From Gemmatimonadota bacterium (GTDB lineage Bacteria > Gemmatimonadota > Gemmatimonadetes > Longimicrobiales > Gaopeijiaceae), in contig JAJDVT010000086.1 of the NCBI GenBank assembly GCA_022826005.1, forward strand, positions 1 through 64,000: DNA of 64,000 bases, read 5' to 3'. Below the pieces are notes generated by a model that ran no database searches, had not been told where the DNA came from, and was given only the letters and a program-made list of their open reading frames with translations. The position numbers were made by a program, and so were the translations under genes. Shown here in pieces: positions 1-8,328 of this stretch. The number at the start of each line of letters is the position of its first letter. Positions within the stretch are counted from its first letter, which is position 1.

Positions 1-21
1 CACCTTGGTCTTGTTCTTCAT
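1..21 (-). CDS. 5' end of an unidentified protein (partial)
   Basis: Only the first seven codons are inside the window. On the minus strand an ATG at 21-19 reads M-K-N-K-T-K-V and then runs off the left edge. A good Shine-Dalgarno sequence (AGGAG) lies 9 bases upstream of this ATG, which is the only real support for the call. It would be the third gene in a minus-strand series after the DegT aminotransferase and the GroES-like protein. The product cannot be named. Confidence 0.35.
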
Positions 22-136
22 AGGGCCGGTCTCCTGTTCCGGTATTGCGACTCAACCGTCGCATGTGGCTCTGGCACCTCCGACCACCGGGGCGCTAACC
101 CACGGTAGCCGGCAGGGGCCGGCCCTTCCATATGTT

Positions 137-523
137 CTAGAAGAGCGGCTCCGCAGTCGGGTCGGTTTCCCGCACCAGGGTCAGGATCGCCGCTTGCGGG
201 ACCACGAGGTACTCCTTCCCCTCGAAGCTGATCTCCACCGCCGCCTTGCGGAAGAAGATCGCGAAGTCCGCGACTTCGGCCTGCACCGGCAGATAGCGCG
301 CCTCGCCGGATCCGATCTTCCAGGGCTCTTCGTTGAGCTCCGCAGGCGCCCCGATGGGCGTGCCGGGACCGGTGGCGAGCACCCGTCCCCCCTGGACGGA
401 CTGCTTGTCGACCGCCGTAGCGGGCAGGTACAGGCCGACCTTGCTTCGCCCCTCGCCCTCCTCGGGCTCGATGAGGACCCGGTCCCCGACGACGATCAGC
501 TGTTTGCGGCTCTTGTCTTCCAC
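137..523 (-). CDS. GroES-like co-chaperonin family protein (Cpn10 fold)
   Basis: The protein has 128 residues. Its first half matches the Cpn10/GroES pattern: GDRVLIEPEEGEGRSKVGLYLP near residues 13-34, followed by a V-x-A-T-GPG segment. A C-terminal GKEYLVV-type strand resembles the end of GroES (EYLIM-S). GroES is normally about 95-100 residues and forms a heptameric lid for GroEL. This protein is about 30 residues longer, with an extra stretch around residues 57-95. No groEL lies beside it in the visible sequence; the gene that follows starts MKNKTKV, which does not look like GroEL. It may be a diverged second GroES-type protein rather than the housekeeping groS. The fold call is fairly firm, the chaperonin role less so. 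Confidence 0.75.
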   Translation of the reverse strand: MEDKSRKQLIVVGDRVLIEPEEGEGRSKVGLYLPATAVDKQSVQGGRVLATGPGTPIGAPAELNEEPWKIGSGEARYLPVQAEVADFAIFFRKAAVEISFEGKEYLVVPQAAILTLVRETDPTAEPLF

Positions 524-638
524 GTTTGCTCCCTCGGTGCCGGTCGAGCGCCGATGCCCGCAGCGCGCCTGCGACCCGGGCGGGTCACGGGCGGTCCGCG
601 GTCCGAACCTGATGATCTGCGGGGTGCGGGCGGCGATG

Positions 639-1805
639 TCAACCCGGCAGGGATGCGGGGGTGGCGGCCGTGGCTGGCGGGCTGCCCGGGCCCACTCCGG
701 CGCTGATCGCCTGGGCGACGTACCGGATCTGCGCCTCGGTCAACTCCGGGAAGACCGGCAGAGCGAGGACGCGGCCGGTGGCACACTCGCTCACGGGAAG
801 GTCGCCCGGGCCGTAGCCGAGATCCGCGAAGCACTCCTGCAGGTGGAGCGGGATCGGGTAGTAGATCGCGGTGCCCACTCCCGCCGCATCCAGCTCCGAC
901 CGGACCCGGTCGCGGTCGGCGACGCGGATGACGTACTGGTTGAAGACGTGATGGCCGGTCACGACGCGGGGGAGCTGCAGGCGGTCGCCGCACCGGTCGG
1001 CGGCCGGACCGAGGAGGCGGGTGTAGAGCGCGGCGTTGGCGATGCGGGCGGCGGTCCAGCCGTCGAGATGGGGCAGCTTGGCGAGGAGCACGGCCGCCTG
1101 CAGCGCGTCGAGGCGGAAGTTGCCGCCGACGAGGCGGTGGTGGTACCGCGTGGCTTCGCCGTGCACGCGCAGGGCCCGGAGCCGCTCGGCGCGGCCGGCG
1201 TCGCTGGTGACGACGAGGCCGCCGTCGCCCCAGCCGCCCAGGTTCTTGGTGGGGAAGAAGGAGAAGCACCCGTAGTCGCCCACGGAGCCGGCGCGGCGGT
1301 CCTCGTGCCGGGCGCCGATCGCCTGGGCGGCGTCCTCGATGACCGTGATGCCGTGCTCCCGCGCGATCTCCATGATCGGGGCCACCTCGGCCATCTGGCC
1401 GAAGAGGTGGACGGGGATGATCGCGCGGGTGCGTTCGGTGATCCGCTCGGCCACCCGGGCCGGGTCGATGTTGAGGGTCACCGGGTCCACATCGGCAAAG
1501 ACGGGCGTGGCGCCCACCCGGGCGATGACGCCCGCGGTCGCGAAGAAGGAGAACGGCGTGGTGACGACTTCGTCGCCCGGCCCGATTCCCTCGGCCATCA
1601 GCGCGAGGAGGAGCGCGTCGGTCCCGGACGAGACGCCGATCCCGTGGCGGGCGCCGACGTACCGGGCGAAGGCTTCCTCGCAGGCTTCGACGACCGGGCC
1701 CAGGACGAAGCGCTGGGACCGCACGACCCGGGCCACCGCCTCGTCCAGCTCCTCCCGGATGGCGGCGTACTGTGCGGTAAGATCAAGCAGAGGTACCTTC
1801 ATCAT
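639..1805 (-). CDS. DegT/DnrJ/EryC1/StrS family PLP-dependent aminotransferase
   Basis: A 388-residue sugar-aminotransferase-type protein. The N-terminus (VPLLDL near residue 4) is typical of the family. GTDAL near residue 61 binds cofactor phosphate, the EDAAQ segment near 157-161 carries the Asp that contacts the PLP pyridine nitrogen, and SFFPTKNLG (about 182-190) places the PLP-binding lysine at K187. Enzymes of this family transaminate keto-sugars for surface polysaccharide or secondary-metabolite sugars. The sequence alone does not give the substrate, and there are no other sugar-nucleotide genes next to it. The start has two consecutive ATG codons. The gene lies 115 bases upstream of the GroES-like gene on the same strand. 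Family call strong, pathway unknown. Confidence 0.9.
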   Translation of the reverse strand: MMKVPLLDLTAQYAAIREELDEAVARVVRSQRFVLGPVVEACEEAFARYVGARHGIGVSSGTDALLLALMAEGIGPGDEVVTTPFSFFATAGVIARVGATPVFADVDPVTLNIDPARVAERITERTRAIIPVHLFGQMAEVAPIMEIAREHGITVIEDAAQAIGARHEDRRAGSVGDYGCFSFFPTKNLGGWGDGGLVVTSDAGRAERLRALRVHGEATRYHHRLVGGNFRLDALQAAVLLAKLPHLDGWTAARIANAALYTRLLGPAADRCGDRLQLPRVVTGHHVFNQYVIRVADRDRVRSELDAAGVGTAIYYPIPLHLQECFADLGYGPGDLPVSECATGRVLALPVFPELTEAQIRYVAQAISAGVGPGSPPATAATPASLPG

Positions 1806-1834
1806 GCCCCTAAGCTAATCCGACCGGAGCGTCC

Positions 1835-3754
1835 ATGGCATTGCAACGCATCGCGATCCTGAGCTGCGCCGCGCTTGTGGCCCTGATGCTCGCGGCGGTG
1901 CTGCTGCTCCGCGGCGGGGGCGGCGATGGTTCCTTCCACGTCATCGAGACCGCCGCCACGCCCACGGTGGAGGTGGCGGGGCTTCCCGCACCGCCCAGAC
2001 CGGCTGCGCGGGCGGAGCGAGCCGACCTCGGCCAGCTTGCGGTGACGACCCTGGTCCTGCTGTCGCTGGCAGCCTTGACCGCGCTGGTGACCCTGCTCGG
2101 CGTGATCGGCTCGGAGAACCTGGCGCGCAAGGGCCGCCGCGTGATCGAGGTCATGCTGGGGGCGCCGCCGCGCCGGCTGGTTGGGGCGGCTGCGGTTCTC
2201 TGGCGCCGCCGGCTCCTGGCCGCGGGGGCGATGGGTGGGGGGCTGTGCGCTGTCGGCGTCGTCTGGCTGGCGGGCACGGCGCCGCCGGGGACGAGCATGG
2301 CCGCGCCCGCTCTGTGGCCTGTTGCCGCGGCGCTGCTCCTCGTTGCCGGGCTGGTGTTCACGGCCGGGGTTGTGCCGGTCCGGCGGCTGTACTCGCGCGG
2401 GAGACCGCTCTCGGAGGAGGCCGGTAACAGGCAGTACACCGATCCGCGCCCGCAGCAGTTCGACCGGATGCTCCTCATCACCGCGCAACTCGCAATCGCG
2501 GTCGCGATCCTGGCGAGTTCGGGGCTGATGTTGCTTGCGAGTGCGGTCCGGCCGATTCTCCCGGAGGAGGGCAGGCCCGCGGCGCGGAGTGTGGGGCAGG
2601 CGGGGGCGACGACGGAGGGCGCGGGCGTTGACGGAGTGGAGGCTGCGGCCGGGCAGACCGTCGTAGGGAAGCTGGCGTCTCAGGCGGAGGGGGCTGCGGA
2701 TTCCGCGACTCGTGCCGCGATCTACGAATCGGCGCTTGTTGCTCTGCGCGGCGCCCCCGGCCTCGCCGCCGAGAGTCTCTCTACCCCCGGTGCCTGGTTG
2801 GGCCGCGGGCCGGAGGTGATAGCGGTGAACGAATGCGGCCCCTGCTGGGTCGGCCAGGCGCCCCACCCCATCCACCGCACCCGGGTGCAGGTGCATGCGG
2901 TGATGCCGGGGTTCTTCACCCAGCGCGGCATGCGGTTCATCGACGGCAACGGCTTTGAGGGGAACGCCGCGGAACTCGGCGCCGGGCAGCAGGCCGGTCC
3001 CGGCTCCGCTCCGCGGCTCGTGGTGATCAACAGGGCGTACGCGGACGCCCACTTCATCGGACCCGTCGGGAAGCGCCTCAATCTGGATACGGGATCCGAA
3101 GAAGTCTGGTACGAGGTGGTCGGCGTCGTCAGCGACGCGCCCCGGGGTGGCCTGGGAACCTCCGGCTCCGCGTACACGGTCTACTACTCCGCGCTGGAGC
3201 ACCCGCCGGCCGAGATCGAGCTCGTCGCGACCGTTGATGTGCCGCCAGAGGCGGGGCTGGACGATTCCCTGCGAGTCGTCCGCGCGGCTCTGGATTCCGC
3301 GCCCGCGGGTGATCTGGTCATTACCGACTTCAAACACGCCGGCGACGAGCTGGAAAGGGTGTACGGAACGGCCGGATGGCTGGGGGGCGGGACGCGCGCG
3401 GCGGGGGTGCTGGCGGCCATTGTGGCCCTGGTGGGGGTGACGGGGACCCTCCGGGCCCACATCCGGTCCCGCCTCCGGGAGATGGGGGTTCGTTCGGCGC
3501 TCGGCGCCCCCCCGCGGACGCTGCACCGAATGGTGGTCCGGGAATCCCTGCGGCTCGCCGCCGCGGGCACGGGACTCGGCCTGTGGATGGCGACATTCCT
3601 GGTCGCCTTCCTGAGCCCGAACTCCGTGGGAACCTTCAGCCTGCCCCTGTACGTGGGCGTGGCGGTGCTGTTCGTCGGCTCCGCCGCTCTGGTCGCGCTC
3701 CCGAGCGCGAGACTCGCGGCCTCGGCTGAGCCGCGGGAGGTGATGGAGGGGTAG
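1835..3754 (+). CDS. ABC transporter permease, MacB/FtsX (ADOP-like), no ATPase partner
   Basis: A 639-residue membrane protein. It has an N-terminal membrane segment (about 7-25), further helices near 67-91 and 120-165, and a large extracytoplasmic region resembling the MacB periplasmic core. The FtsX domain (about 515-630) carries the hallmark cytoplasmic loop RLREMGVRSALGAPPRTL and ends with PREVMEG. No ATPase gene is adjacent, which is the usual situation for ADOP permeases of Acidobacteria and Gemmatimonadota. The periplasmic region contains a C-G-P-C-W motif near residue 333, an unusual CxxC for this family. The start follows a GGAG sequence five bases upstream. Transport substrate unknown; family assignment is solid. 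Confidence 0.85.
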   Translation: MALQRIAILSCAALVALMLAAVLLLRGGGGDGSFHVIETAATPTVEVAGLPAPPRPAARAERADLGQLAVTTLVLLSLAALTALVTLLGVIGSENLARKGRRVIEVMLGAPPRRLVGAAAVLWRRRLLAAGAMGGGLCAVGVVWLAGTAPPGTSMAAPALWPVAAALLLVAGLVFTAGVVPVRRLYSRGRPLSEEAGNRQYTDPRPQQFDRMLLITAQLAIAVAILASSGLMLLASAVRPILPEEGRPAARSVGQAGATTEGAGVDGVEAAAGQTVVGKLASQAEGAADSATRAAIYESALVALRGAPGLAAESLSTPGAWLGRGPEVIAVNECGPCWVGQAPHPIHRTRVQVHAVMPGFFTQRGMRFIDGNGFEGNAAELGAGQQAGPGSAPRLVVINRAYADAHFIGPVGKRLNLDTGSEEVWYEVVGVVSDAPRGGLGTSGSAYTVYYSALEHPPAEIELVATVDVPPEAGLDDSLRVVRAALDSAPAGDLVITDFKHAGDELERVYGTAGWLGGGTRAAGVLAAIVALVGVTGTLRAHIRSRLREMGVRSALGAPPRTLHRMVVRESLRLAAAGTGLGLWMATFLVAFLSPNSVGTFSLPLYVGVAVLFVGSAALVALPSARLAASAEPREVMEG

Positions 3755-3760
3755 GGGGGC

Positions 3761-4102
3761 GTGGACGCAAGGCTTGCTCTCGGTGCCGCGGCCATGGTGT
3801 TGTCGAGCCTCGGGTGCGAGTCGATGTCTCCCGAGGAAGAGTCCACTGCGCTGGTGACGGACGGAACCGGCTTCCAGCTCGAAGAGGGGACTTGGCGCGA
3901 CCAGTTGGGTTCTGGACGCCGCGCGCACGCGGGACTGCCATTCTGGCAGGGTTGGTTGCCAATTCGGCGAGCTTTGGACGCCGCCTACACCGAGGGGTCT
4001 GCCATGCGGTCCGAAAACCAGGATTCGCCGCTTCGGAAGAGCTGCAGGGCCCCCGCCTCCAGATCGAGGAGGCGGCGCTTGCGGTCCAGGCCGCCGCTGT
4101 AG
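3761..4102 (+). pseudogene. possible remnant of a small lipoprotein gene
   Basis: From a GTG at 3761, seven bases after the permease stop, the translation begins like a lipoprotein signal: hydrophobic residues 5-17 and then L-G-C-E-S, followed by an acidic segment and VTDGTGFQLEEGTW. After about residue 50 the sequence turns into arginine-rich antisense of the ogt gene on the other strand. I therefore read it as the 5' part of a decayed or truncated lipoprotein gene, or possibly a chance reading frame. Only 3761-3900 looks protein-like. Low confidence. Confidence 0.25.
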
Positions 4103-4581
4103 CCGCCGAGATTTCCGTCGGTCCGGACGACCCGATGGCACGGCACGACAATGGCGATCCGGTTGTCGCCGTTGGCGCGTCCCACCGCGCGCACTCCAAG
4201 CTCGGAACCCGTGCGCCGTGCGAGTTCGGCGTAGCTGATCGTCGTTCCGTAGGGGATTCGAAGTAGCGCGCGCCAGACCCTCTCCTGAAAGGTTGTTCCA
4301 GCGAGCGTCACCGGCACGGAGAACTCCTTGCGCTCGCCAGCGAAATACTCGCCGAGTTCCTCCTCCAGGGCCTGCGTGTGCCGGTGCGGACGCGGCACCA
4401 ACGGCCCCGCCAGCTCCTCCAGCCGCGCGAGTTGCGCCGTCAGCCTCCTCCGCCCCGCAAACTCCAGGAGACACACACCCTCGTCCGTCGCCCCGGCCAC
4501 CATCTCGCCCAGCGGTGTCTGCAGGCCCGTGGTGAGGACCCGAGCGCGGCCACCCCCCACCCTACCCCTCCCGCGCCTCAT
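3985..4581 (-). CDS. ogt: methylated-DNA--protein-cysteine methyltransferase
   Basis: A suicide repair protein that transfers O6-alkyl groups from guanine (and O4 from thymine) to its own cysteine. The 198-residue product carries the invariant PCHRV motif at 147-151 with acceptor C148, preceded by the RAVGRANGDNRIAIVVPC helix-wing segment. YGTTISYAELA near 111-121 is the DNA-binding helix-turn-helix start, and SGG-x-x-RKR-x-LL follows the active site. A C-terminal tail of about 25 residues goes beyond the usual end. The N-terminal 15 residues are arginine/glycine-rich and probably untranslated; the true start may be a GTG or TTG near the conserved LTTGLQTPLG. The gene overlaps alkA upstream by 20 bases, so the two alkylation repair enzymes are translationally coupled. 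Confidence 0.93.
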   Translation of the reverse strand: MRRGRGRVGGGRARVLTTGLQTPLGEMVAGATDEGVCLLEFAGRRRLTAQLARLEELAGPLVPRPHRHTQALEEELGEYFAGERKEFSVPVTLAGTTFQERVWRALLRIPYGTTISYAELARRTGSELGVRAVGRANGDNRIAIVVPCHRVVRTDGNLGGYSGGLDRKRRLLDLEAGALQLFRSGESWFSDRMADPSV

Positions 4582-5206
4582 CGCACAGCCGGTACATCAC
4601 CCACGTCCCCACCGATCGCAACGGCCGCCACGGCTCGGCGCGCGCCAGCACCTCCCGGGGCGTGGGCCGCTCGGCCAGCCCGTCGAGCAGGCGCACGCCC
4701 TCCCGCACGCCCAGGTCCCCCGCCGGCATCACGTCGAGGCGGCCGAGCCGGAACATCAGGAACATCTGCGCAGTCCACTCCCCGATTCCCCACACTGCCG
4801 AGAGCATCTCCACCACTTCGGCGTCGCTCATGCGGGACACGGCGCGCAGTCGCACCGAACCATCGGCGCAGCGTCCGGCAAGGTCCCGGATCGCACGGGT
4901 CTTCGCGGCGGAGAGGCCCGCGCCGCGGTAGCCCTCGTCCGCAATCTCCAGGCACTCCTGTGCGGTGGGGAAGCCGGGCCCGGGGGTGAGCTCGCAGACC
5001 CGCCCGTAGATGGTCCGGGCGGCGGCCCCGGCCAGCTGCTGGAAGGTGATCGACCGCGCGATCGCCTGGAAGTGCGATCCCCGCGCCAGCGGGCCGGCAG
5101 GGAACCCCGGGTAGGGGGTCACACGGGCCATCGCCTCGCCGAGCACGGGGTCGCGGCGGGCGAGTTCGGCGAGCTGCGCGGCGGTCGGTTTCACGGCGCT
5201 CCCCAC
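4562..5206 (-). CDS. alkA: DNA-3-methyladenine glycosylase II (AlkA family)
   Basis: A HhH-GPD base-excision glycosylase removing alkylated purines. The helix-hairpin-helix is seen at about residues 137-147 (SAVWGIGEWTAQ) and is followed by a Gly-Pro-Asp-like loop with the catalytic aspartate in PAGDLGVREG (D164 counted from the GTG at 5206). The segment with FQAIARSITFQQLA near 46-59 is the usual substrate-pocket helix. Length (about 214 residues) fits short AlkA proteins lacking the E. coli N-terminal domain. I chose GTG 5206, just past the fabV stop, over an ATG at 5272 that would run 60 bases into fabV; GTG 5194 is also possible. It sits between fabV and ogt in a four-gene operon. Confidence 0.92.
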   Translation of the reverse strand: MGSAVKPTAAQLAELARRDPVLGEAMARVTPYPGFPAGPLARGSHFQAIARSITFQQLAGAAARTIYGRVCELTPGPGFPTAQECLEIADEGYRGAGLSAAKTRAIRDLAGRCADGSVRLRAVSRMSDAEVVEMLSAVWGIGEWTAQMFLMFRLGRLDVMPAGDLGVREGVRLLDGLAERPTPREVLARAEPWRPLRSVGTWVMYRLCDEAREG

Positions 5207-5210
5207 CGCC

Positions 5211-6407
5211 TCAGCCGCCCACCAGCGTGGGTATCTCCACCAACGGATCGACATCCGCGCCGTAGTCCACACCCTGCACCTCGAACCCGAACAGCCGGAG
5301 GAACTCCGCGCGGTACCCCTCGAAGTCGGTGTCGTCGCGCAGCGTCTCCGTCGACACCGACTTCCAGGCCCGCATCACCGCCGCCTGCGTCTCCGGCTTC
5401 ATCTCGAGGTCGTCCATGCGGATGAAGCCGTCGCCGTCGGCCACGATGCCCGCATCCCCGTACACCTTAGCCCCGTAAAGCCGCTGCGTCTGTTCCATCG
5501 GCCCCTCGTGGTCCCCCATCTCCTTCATGATCCGGAAGAGGATCGACATGTAGAGGGGGACGACGGGGATCGCCGCGCTGGCCTGCGTGACCACCGCCTT
5601 GAGGATGGCGATGTGCGCGCCGCCCCCGGACCGCGAGAGCCCGGCGTCGAGTTCGCGCGCGGTGCGGTGCAGGTCGGCCTTGGCCCGCCCGATGGCGCCG
5701 TTCCGGTAGATCGGCCAGGTCAGCTCCGGGCCGACGTAGCTGTACGCGAAGGTGCGGCAGCCCGGCGCCAGCACGCCTCCGCGCCGGAGCGCCTCCATCC
5801 ACAGTCGCCAGTCCTCGCCGCCCATGACCGCCACCGTGGCGTCGACCTCTGCCTGAGTGGCCGGCTCCAGTTCGATGTCGGTCACCTGGGCGCGGTCGGT
5901 GTTCAGCGTCTTCGAGCGGTACGGCGCGCCGATCGGTTTCAGGACGGAGGTGAAGGTCTCCCCGGTGTCGGGATGGGTACGGCGCGGGGCCGCAAGCGAG
6001 TTCACCACGCAGTCCACCGGCGGAAAGTCCCGCTTGAGCACCTCGACAACACGCTCCTTCGTCTCGTGGGAGAAGGCGTCGCCGTTGTAGCACGCGGACT
6101 GCAGGCCCGCCCCCGCCGCGGCGGCCTCGAAGGCGGCGGTGTTGTACCACCCTGCCGTCCCGGTCCGCTTACCCTTGGGAGGGCGGTCGAAAAAGACGCC
6201 GAAGGTGGCCGCTCGCCCTCCGAAGGCCAGCGCGATCCGCGATCCCAGCCCGTAGCTCGTCGACGAGCCGAGGACGAGGGCGCAGCGCGGCGGGTTGGCG
6301 AGCGGGCGGGCGGTGGCGCGGGCGATCTGGGCCTCTACGTTGCGGGCGCACCCGGTGGGATGGGTGGTGACGCAGACGAAGCCGCGGACTCTGGGTCGAA
6401 TGATCAT
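5211..6407 (-). CDS. fabV: trans-2-enoyl-ACP/CoA reductase FabV
   Basis: Catalyses the NADH-dependent final reduction in fatty-acid elongation. The product from ATG 6407 is 398 residues, the normal FabV length. Y-x8-K active site at Y234 and K243 (YRNGAIGRAK), nucleotide-binding GSSTSYGLGSR at about 47-57, and the FabV-typical VDCVVNSLAAPRRTHP segment near 131-146. The start MIIRPRVRGF matches the family; an upstream in-frame start would add 33 unrelated residues. The ATG overlaps the nhaC stop by four bases (ATGA), so translation is coupled. FabV is the triclosan-insensitive enoyl reductase type. There is no FabI in the window to compare. Confidence 0.95.
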   Translation of the reverse strand: MIIRPRVRGFVCVTTHPTGCARNVEAQIARATARPLANPPRCALVLGSSTSYGLGSRIALAFGGRAATFGVFFDRPPKGKRTGTAGWYNTAAFEAAAAGAGLQSACYNGDAFSHETKERVVEVLKRDFPPVDCVVNSLAAPRRTHPDTGETFTSVLKPIGAPYRSKTLNTDRAQVTDIELEPATQAEVDATVAVMGGEDWRLWMEALRRGGVLAPGCRTFAYSYVGPELTWPIYRNGAIGRAKADLHRTARELDAGLSRSGGGAHIAILKAVVTQASAAIPVVPLYMSILFRIMKEMGDHEGPMEQTQRLYGAKVYGDAGIVADGDGFIRMDDLEMKPETQAAVMRAWKSVSTETLRDDTDFEGYRAEFLRLFGFEVQGVDYGADVDPLVEIPTLVGG

Positions 6408-7876
6408 GGGTGGGGTTCTGATTCGGTCGGTTGCGGGTCCGGGACCGCCTCCGGCCGGCCCAGCCCGGTGAAGATTGCCAGGAGCATGACGCCGAGGAGC
6501 GCCCACGAATACGGATTCGCGAGCCCGGCCCCGAGCGCGGATACCCGTGGCACCCCGTAGGCTTCACCGGCGGCGGTCGCCGAAGACGCCAGAATGGTAG
6601 GGATGAAGAAGGGAAGCAGGAAGGGGTAGGTGCATACGGTCATGTCGAGGAGGTTGGCTCTGCGGAAGCGCCCGATGCGCGCGCGGCGGCCGGCCCGCCG
6701 CACCAGGTCCCCCACCGCCAGGATGGCCATTACGGAATGGGTGGTGACGATCACCGCCACGCTGGTGATCCCGAAGATCCCCAGTTCGGTGCCGCGCGGT
6801 CCTTCCGCGTCCGGACGCCATCCCCGCACGATGCGGTCCAGCATCCCGGCCTCCTGCACCGCCCCCACGATCCCCATCAGGAGGATGGTGAAGACCACGA
6901 TCCCCACCGCCCCCTCAATTCCATCGAGGATCAGGCCCTGGGCGCGGAAGGCCGCGGCGTTGATGTGGATCAGGTCACCTGGCGTCACCAGCCCGCATGC
7001 GAGCGCCACGGCGACCGCCGCCACTACCCCGGTGAAGAGGCTCTCCAACAGCCCCTTGCCCCGCCAGAGCACGACGAATGTGGCCAGCGGCGCGAGCAGC
7101 ATCGCGAAGGCGGCGGGGTTGGCCCCGGCGACGGGCAGGGAGCCGGCCTGGGCCAGCTCTCCTCCGACCCCGCCCCCCTCCGCACCCCCGAACAACAGCA
7201 GCACGAGCCCGGCCAACACCGCCGCCGGGATGGCGTAGCGCAGCCGCGACCGCACCACCCCGCCCATCGGCGCCCTCTGGGTGTTCGCCGACGCGATCGT
7301 CGTGTCCGAAACGGGCGAGACGTTGTCGCCGAAGGTGGCGCCTGCGAGGATGGCGCCGATCAGCGCGGCCGGCCTGGCGCCGAGCACCCCGGCGGCCGGG
7401 TAGAGCAGGGGCGCGCAGATCAGGATCGTGCCGAGGCTCGTCCCGGTCGCGGTCGAGAAGAGGACCGCGATGAGGAAGGCCAGCAGCACGAAGCCCCCGC
7501 CGCGCACACCCAGTTCGCCCCCGCCCCACACCAGCGCGTCCACGAGCCCCGACTCGCGCAGCAGGGCCGAGAAGATGCCGGCCAGCAGCCAGGCCATGAC
7601 CATGAGCATAACGATGGGGCGCGACATGCCGCGGATCGCTGCCGCGCTGTAGTCCGCCGCCCGCCGCGCGAGCAGCAGTCCCGTGCCAAGCGCCGCGATG
7701 AGAACGGGCCAGAGCCCGCGTTCGTCCGGCGCGCCCGAGAATCCGAGCCACGCCGCTCCCGCCGCGAAGACGAGCAGCGGAACCGCAGCGCCGGCGAGGC
7801 CGAACCGGAAGCGGAGGGGTGGGGCGGAAGCGCCTCCGGGGGGTTCGGGTGGTGGAGTGTGGGTTTCGCGTGACAA
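6404..7876 (-). CDS. nhaC: Na+/H+ antiporter NhaC family
   Basis: A 490-residue polytopic inner-membrane antiporter with about 11-12 hydrophobic segments. The family signature is clear: GTSLGTILICAPLLYPAAG, then AGATFGDNVSPVSDTTIASAN near residues 178-198, the ion-binding region of NhaC/IT-superfamily proteins. A second half-repeat contains VTTHSVMAILAVGD. The N-terminus (about 25 residues) is proline-rich and cytoplasmic. It is the first gene of the minus-strand operon with fabV, alkA and ogt, divergent from the TIGR04076 gene about 95 bases away. Substrate could be Na+, with or without another cation; transport function is by family. Confidence 0.92.
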   Translation of the reverse strand: MSRETHTPPPEPPGGASAPPLRFRFGLAGAAVPLLVFAAGAAWLGFSGAPDERGLWPVLIAALGTGLLLARRAADYSAAAIRGMSRPIVMLMVMAWLLAGIFSALLRESGLVDALVWGGGELGVRGGGFVLLAFLIAVLFSTATGTSLGTILICAPLLYPAAGVLGARPAALIGAILAGATFGDNVSPVSDTTIASANTQRAPMGGVVRSRLRYAIPAAVLAGLVLLLFGGAEGGGVGGELAQAGSLPVAGANPAAFAMLLAPLATFVVLWRGKGLLESLFTGVVAAVAVALACGLVTPGDLIHINAAAFRAQGLILDGIEGAVGIVVFTILLMGIVGAVQEAGMLDRIVRGWRPDAEGPRGTELGIFGITSVAVIVTTHSVMAILAVGDLVRRAGRRARIGRFRRANLLDMTVCTYPFLLPFFIPTILASSATAAGEAYGVPRVSALGAGLANPYSWALLGVMLLAIFTGLGRPEAVPDPQPTESEPHP

Positions 7877-7971
7877 GAGTCGGCAGAATGGTCGAAGGGT
7901 TGCGCGGTCGTCGGCGGGATCGTGTATGATCGGTGGTGGTGCCGCTCCGAATCAACCGCAGAGGAGATGAG

Positions 7972-8328
7972 ATGGACGATTCCGACGCCTTCGAGCTGTA
8001 CGACCTGCGCGTCGAGGTGGTGGCCGGCGAGAGGGAGATGGTGTGCAGCCACCGCGAGGGGGACTGCTTCGAGCTCCGCGGCGAGGAACTCACCTTGCCC
8101 GCAGGCCAGAGCTTCCCGATCTATCCGCTCGCCGCCCTGCTGCCGCTTCTCCCGGCCAAGCAGAGGAAGACCGATCCCGCCGACTGGATGACCAGCGACG
8201 CCGAGGTGGCGTGCCCGGACCCCAACTGCGGCGCCCGCTTTCGCATCGTTCGGACCGGCGTCACCACCTTCCGCCACGGCGACGTGACGCGGGTCCCGCT
8301 GGGTGGGTCGGCGAGCGGGCTCCCGTGA
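7972..8328 (+). CDS. TIGR04076 family protein
   Basis: A 118-residue protein of a family of small conserved proteins with no assigned function. Recognisable features are YDLRVEVVAGERE near the N-terminus, GDCFELRGEEL, then the family-typical YPLAALLPLLPAKQRK and a late C-P-D-P-N-C pair. Two cysteine pairs (C24/C32 and C78/C83 approximately) might bind metal. I chose ATG 7972 because GAGGAG lies just upstream; an upstream start would add 13 residues. Its stop overlaps the GTG start of the aldo/keto reductase (GTGA), indicating coupling. Function unknown. Confidence 0.8.
   Translation: MDDSDAFELYDLRVEVVAGEREMVCSHREGDCFELRGEELTLPAGQSFPIYPLAALLPLLPAKQRKTDPADWMTSDAEVACPDPNCGARFRIVRTGVTTFRHGDVTRVPLGGSASGLP

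Noticed and set aside
1802-4474. An 890-codon open frame on the minus strand, antisense to the permease
   Set aside because: The translation is Arg/Gly/Pro-rich with no domain, and the plus strand carries a clear FtsX-type permease and the minus strand a clear ogt; it is a by-product of high GC.
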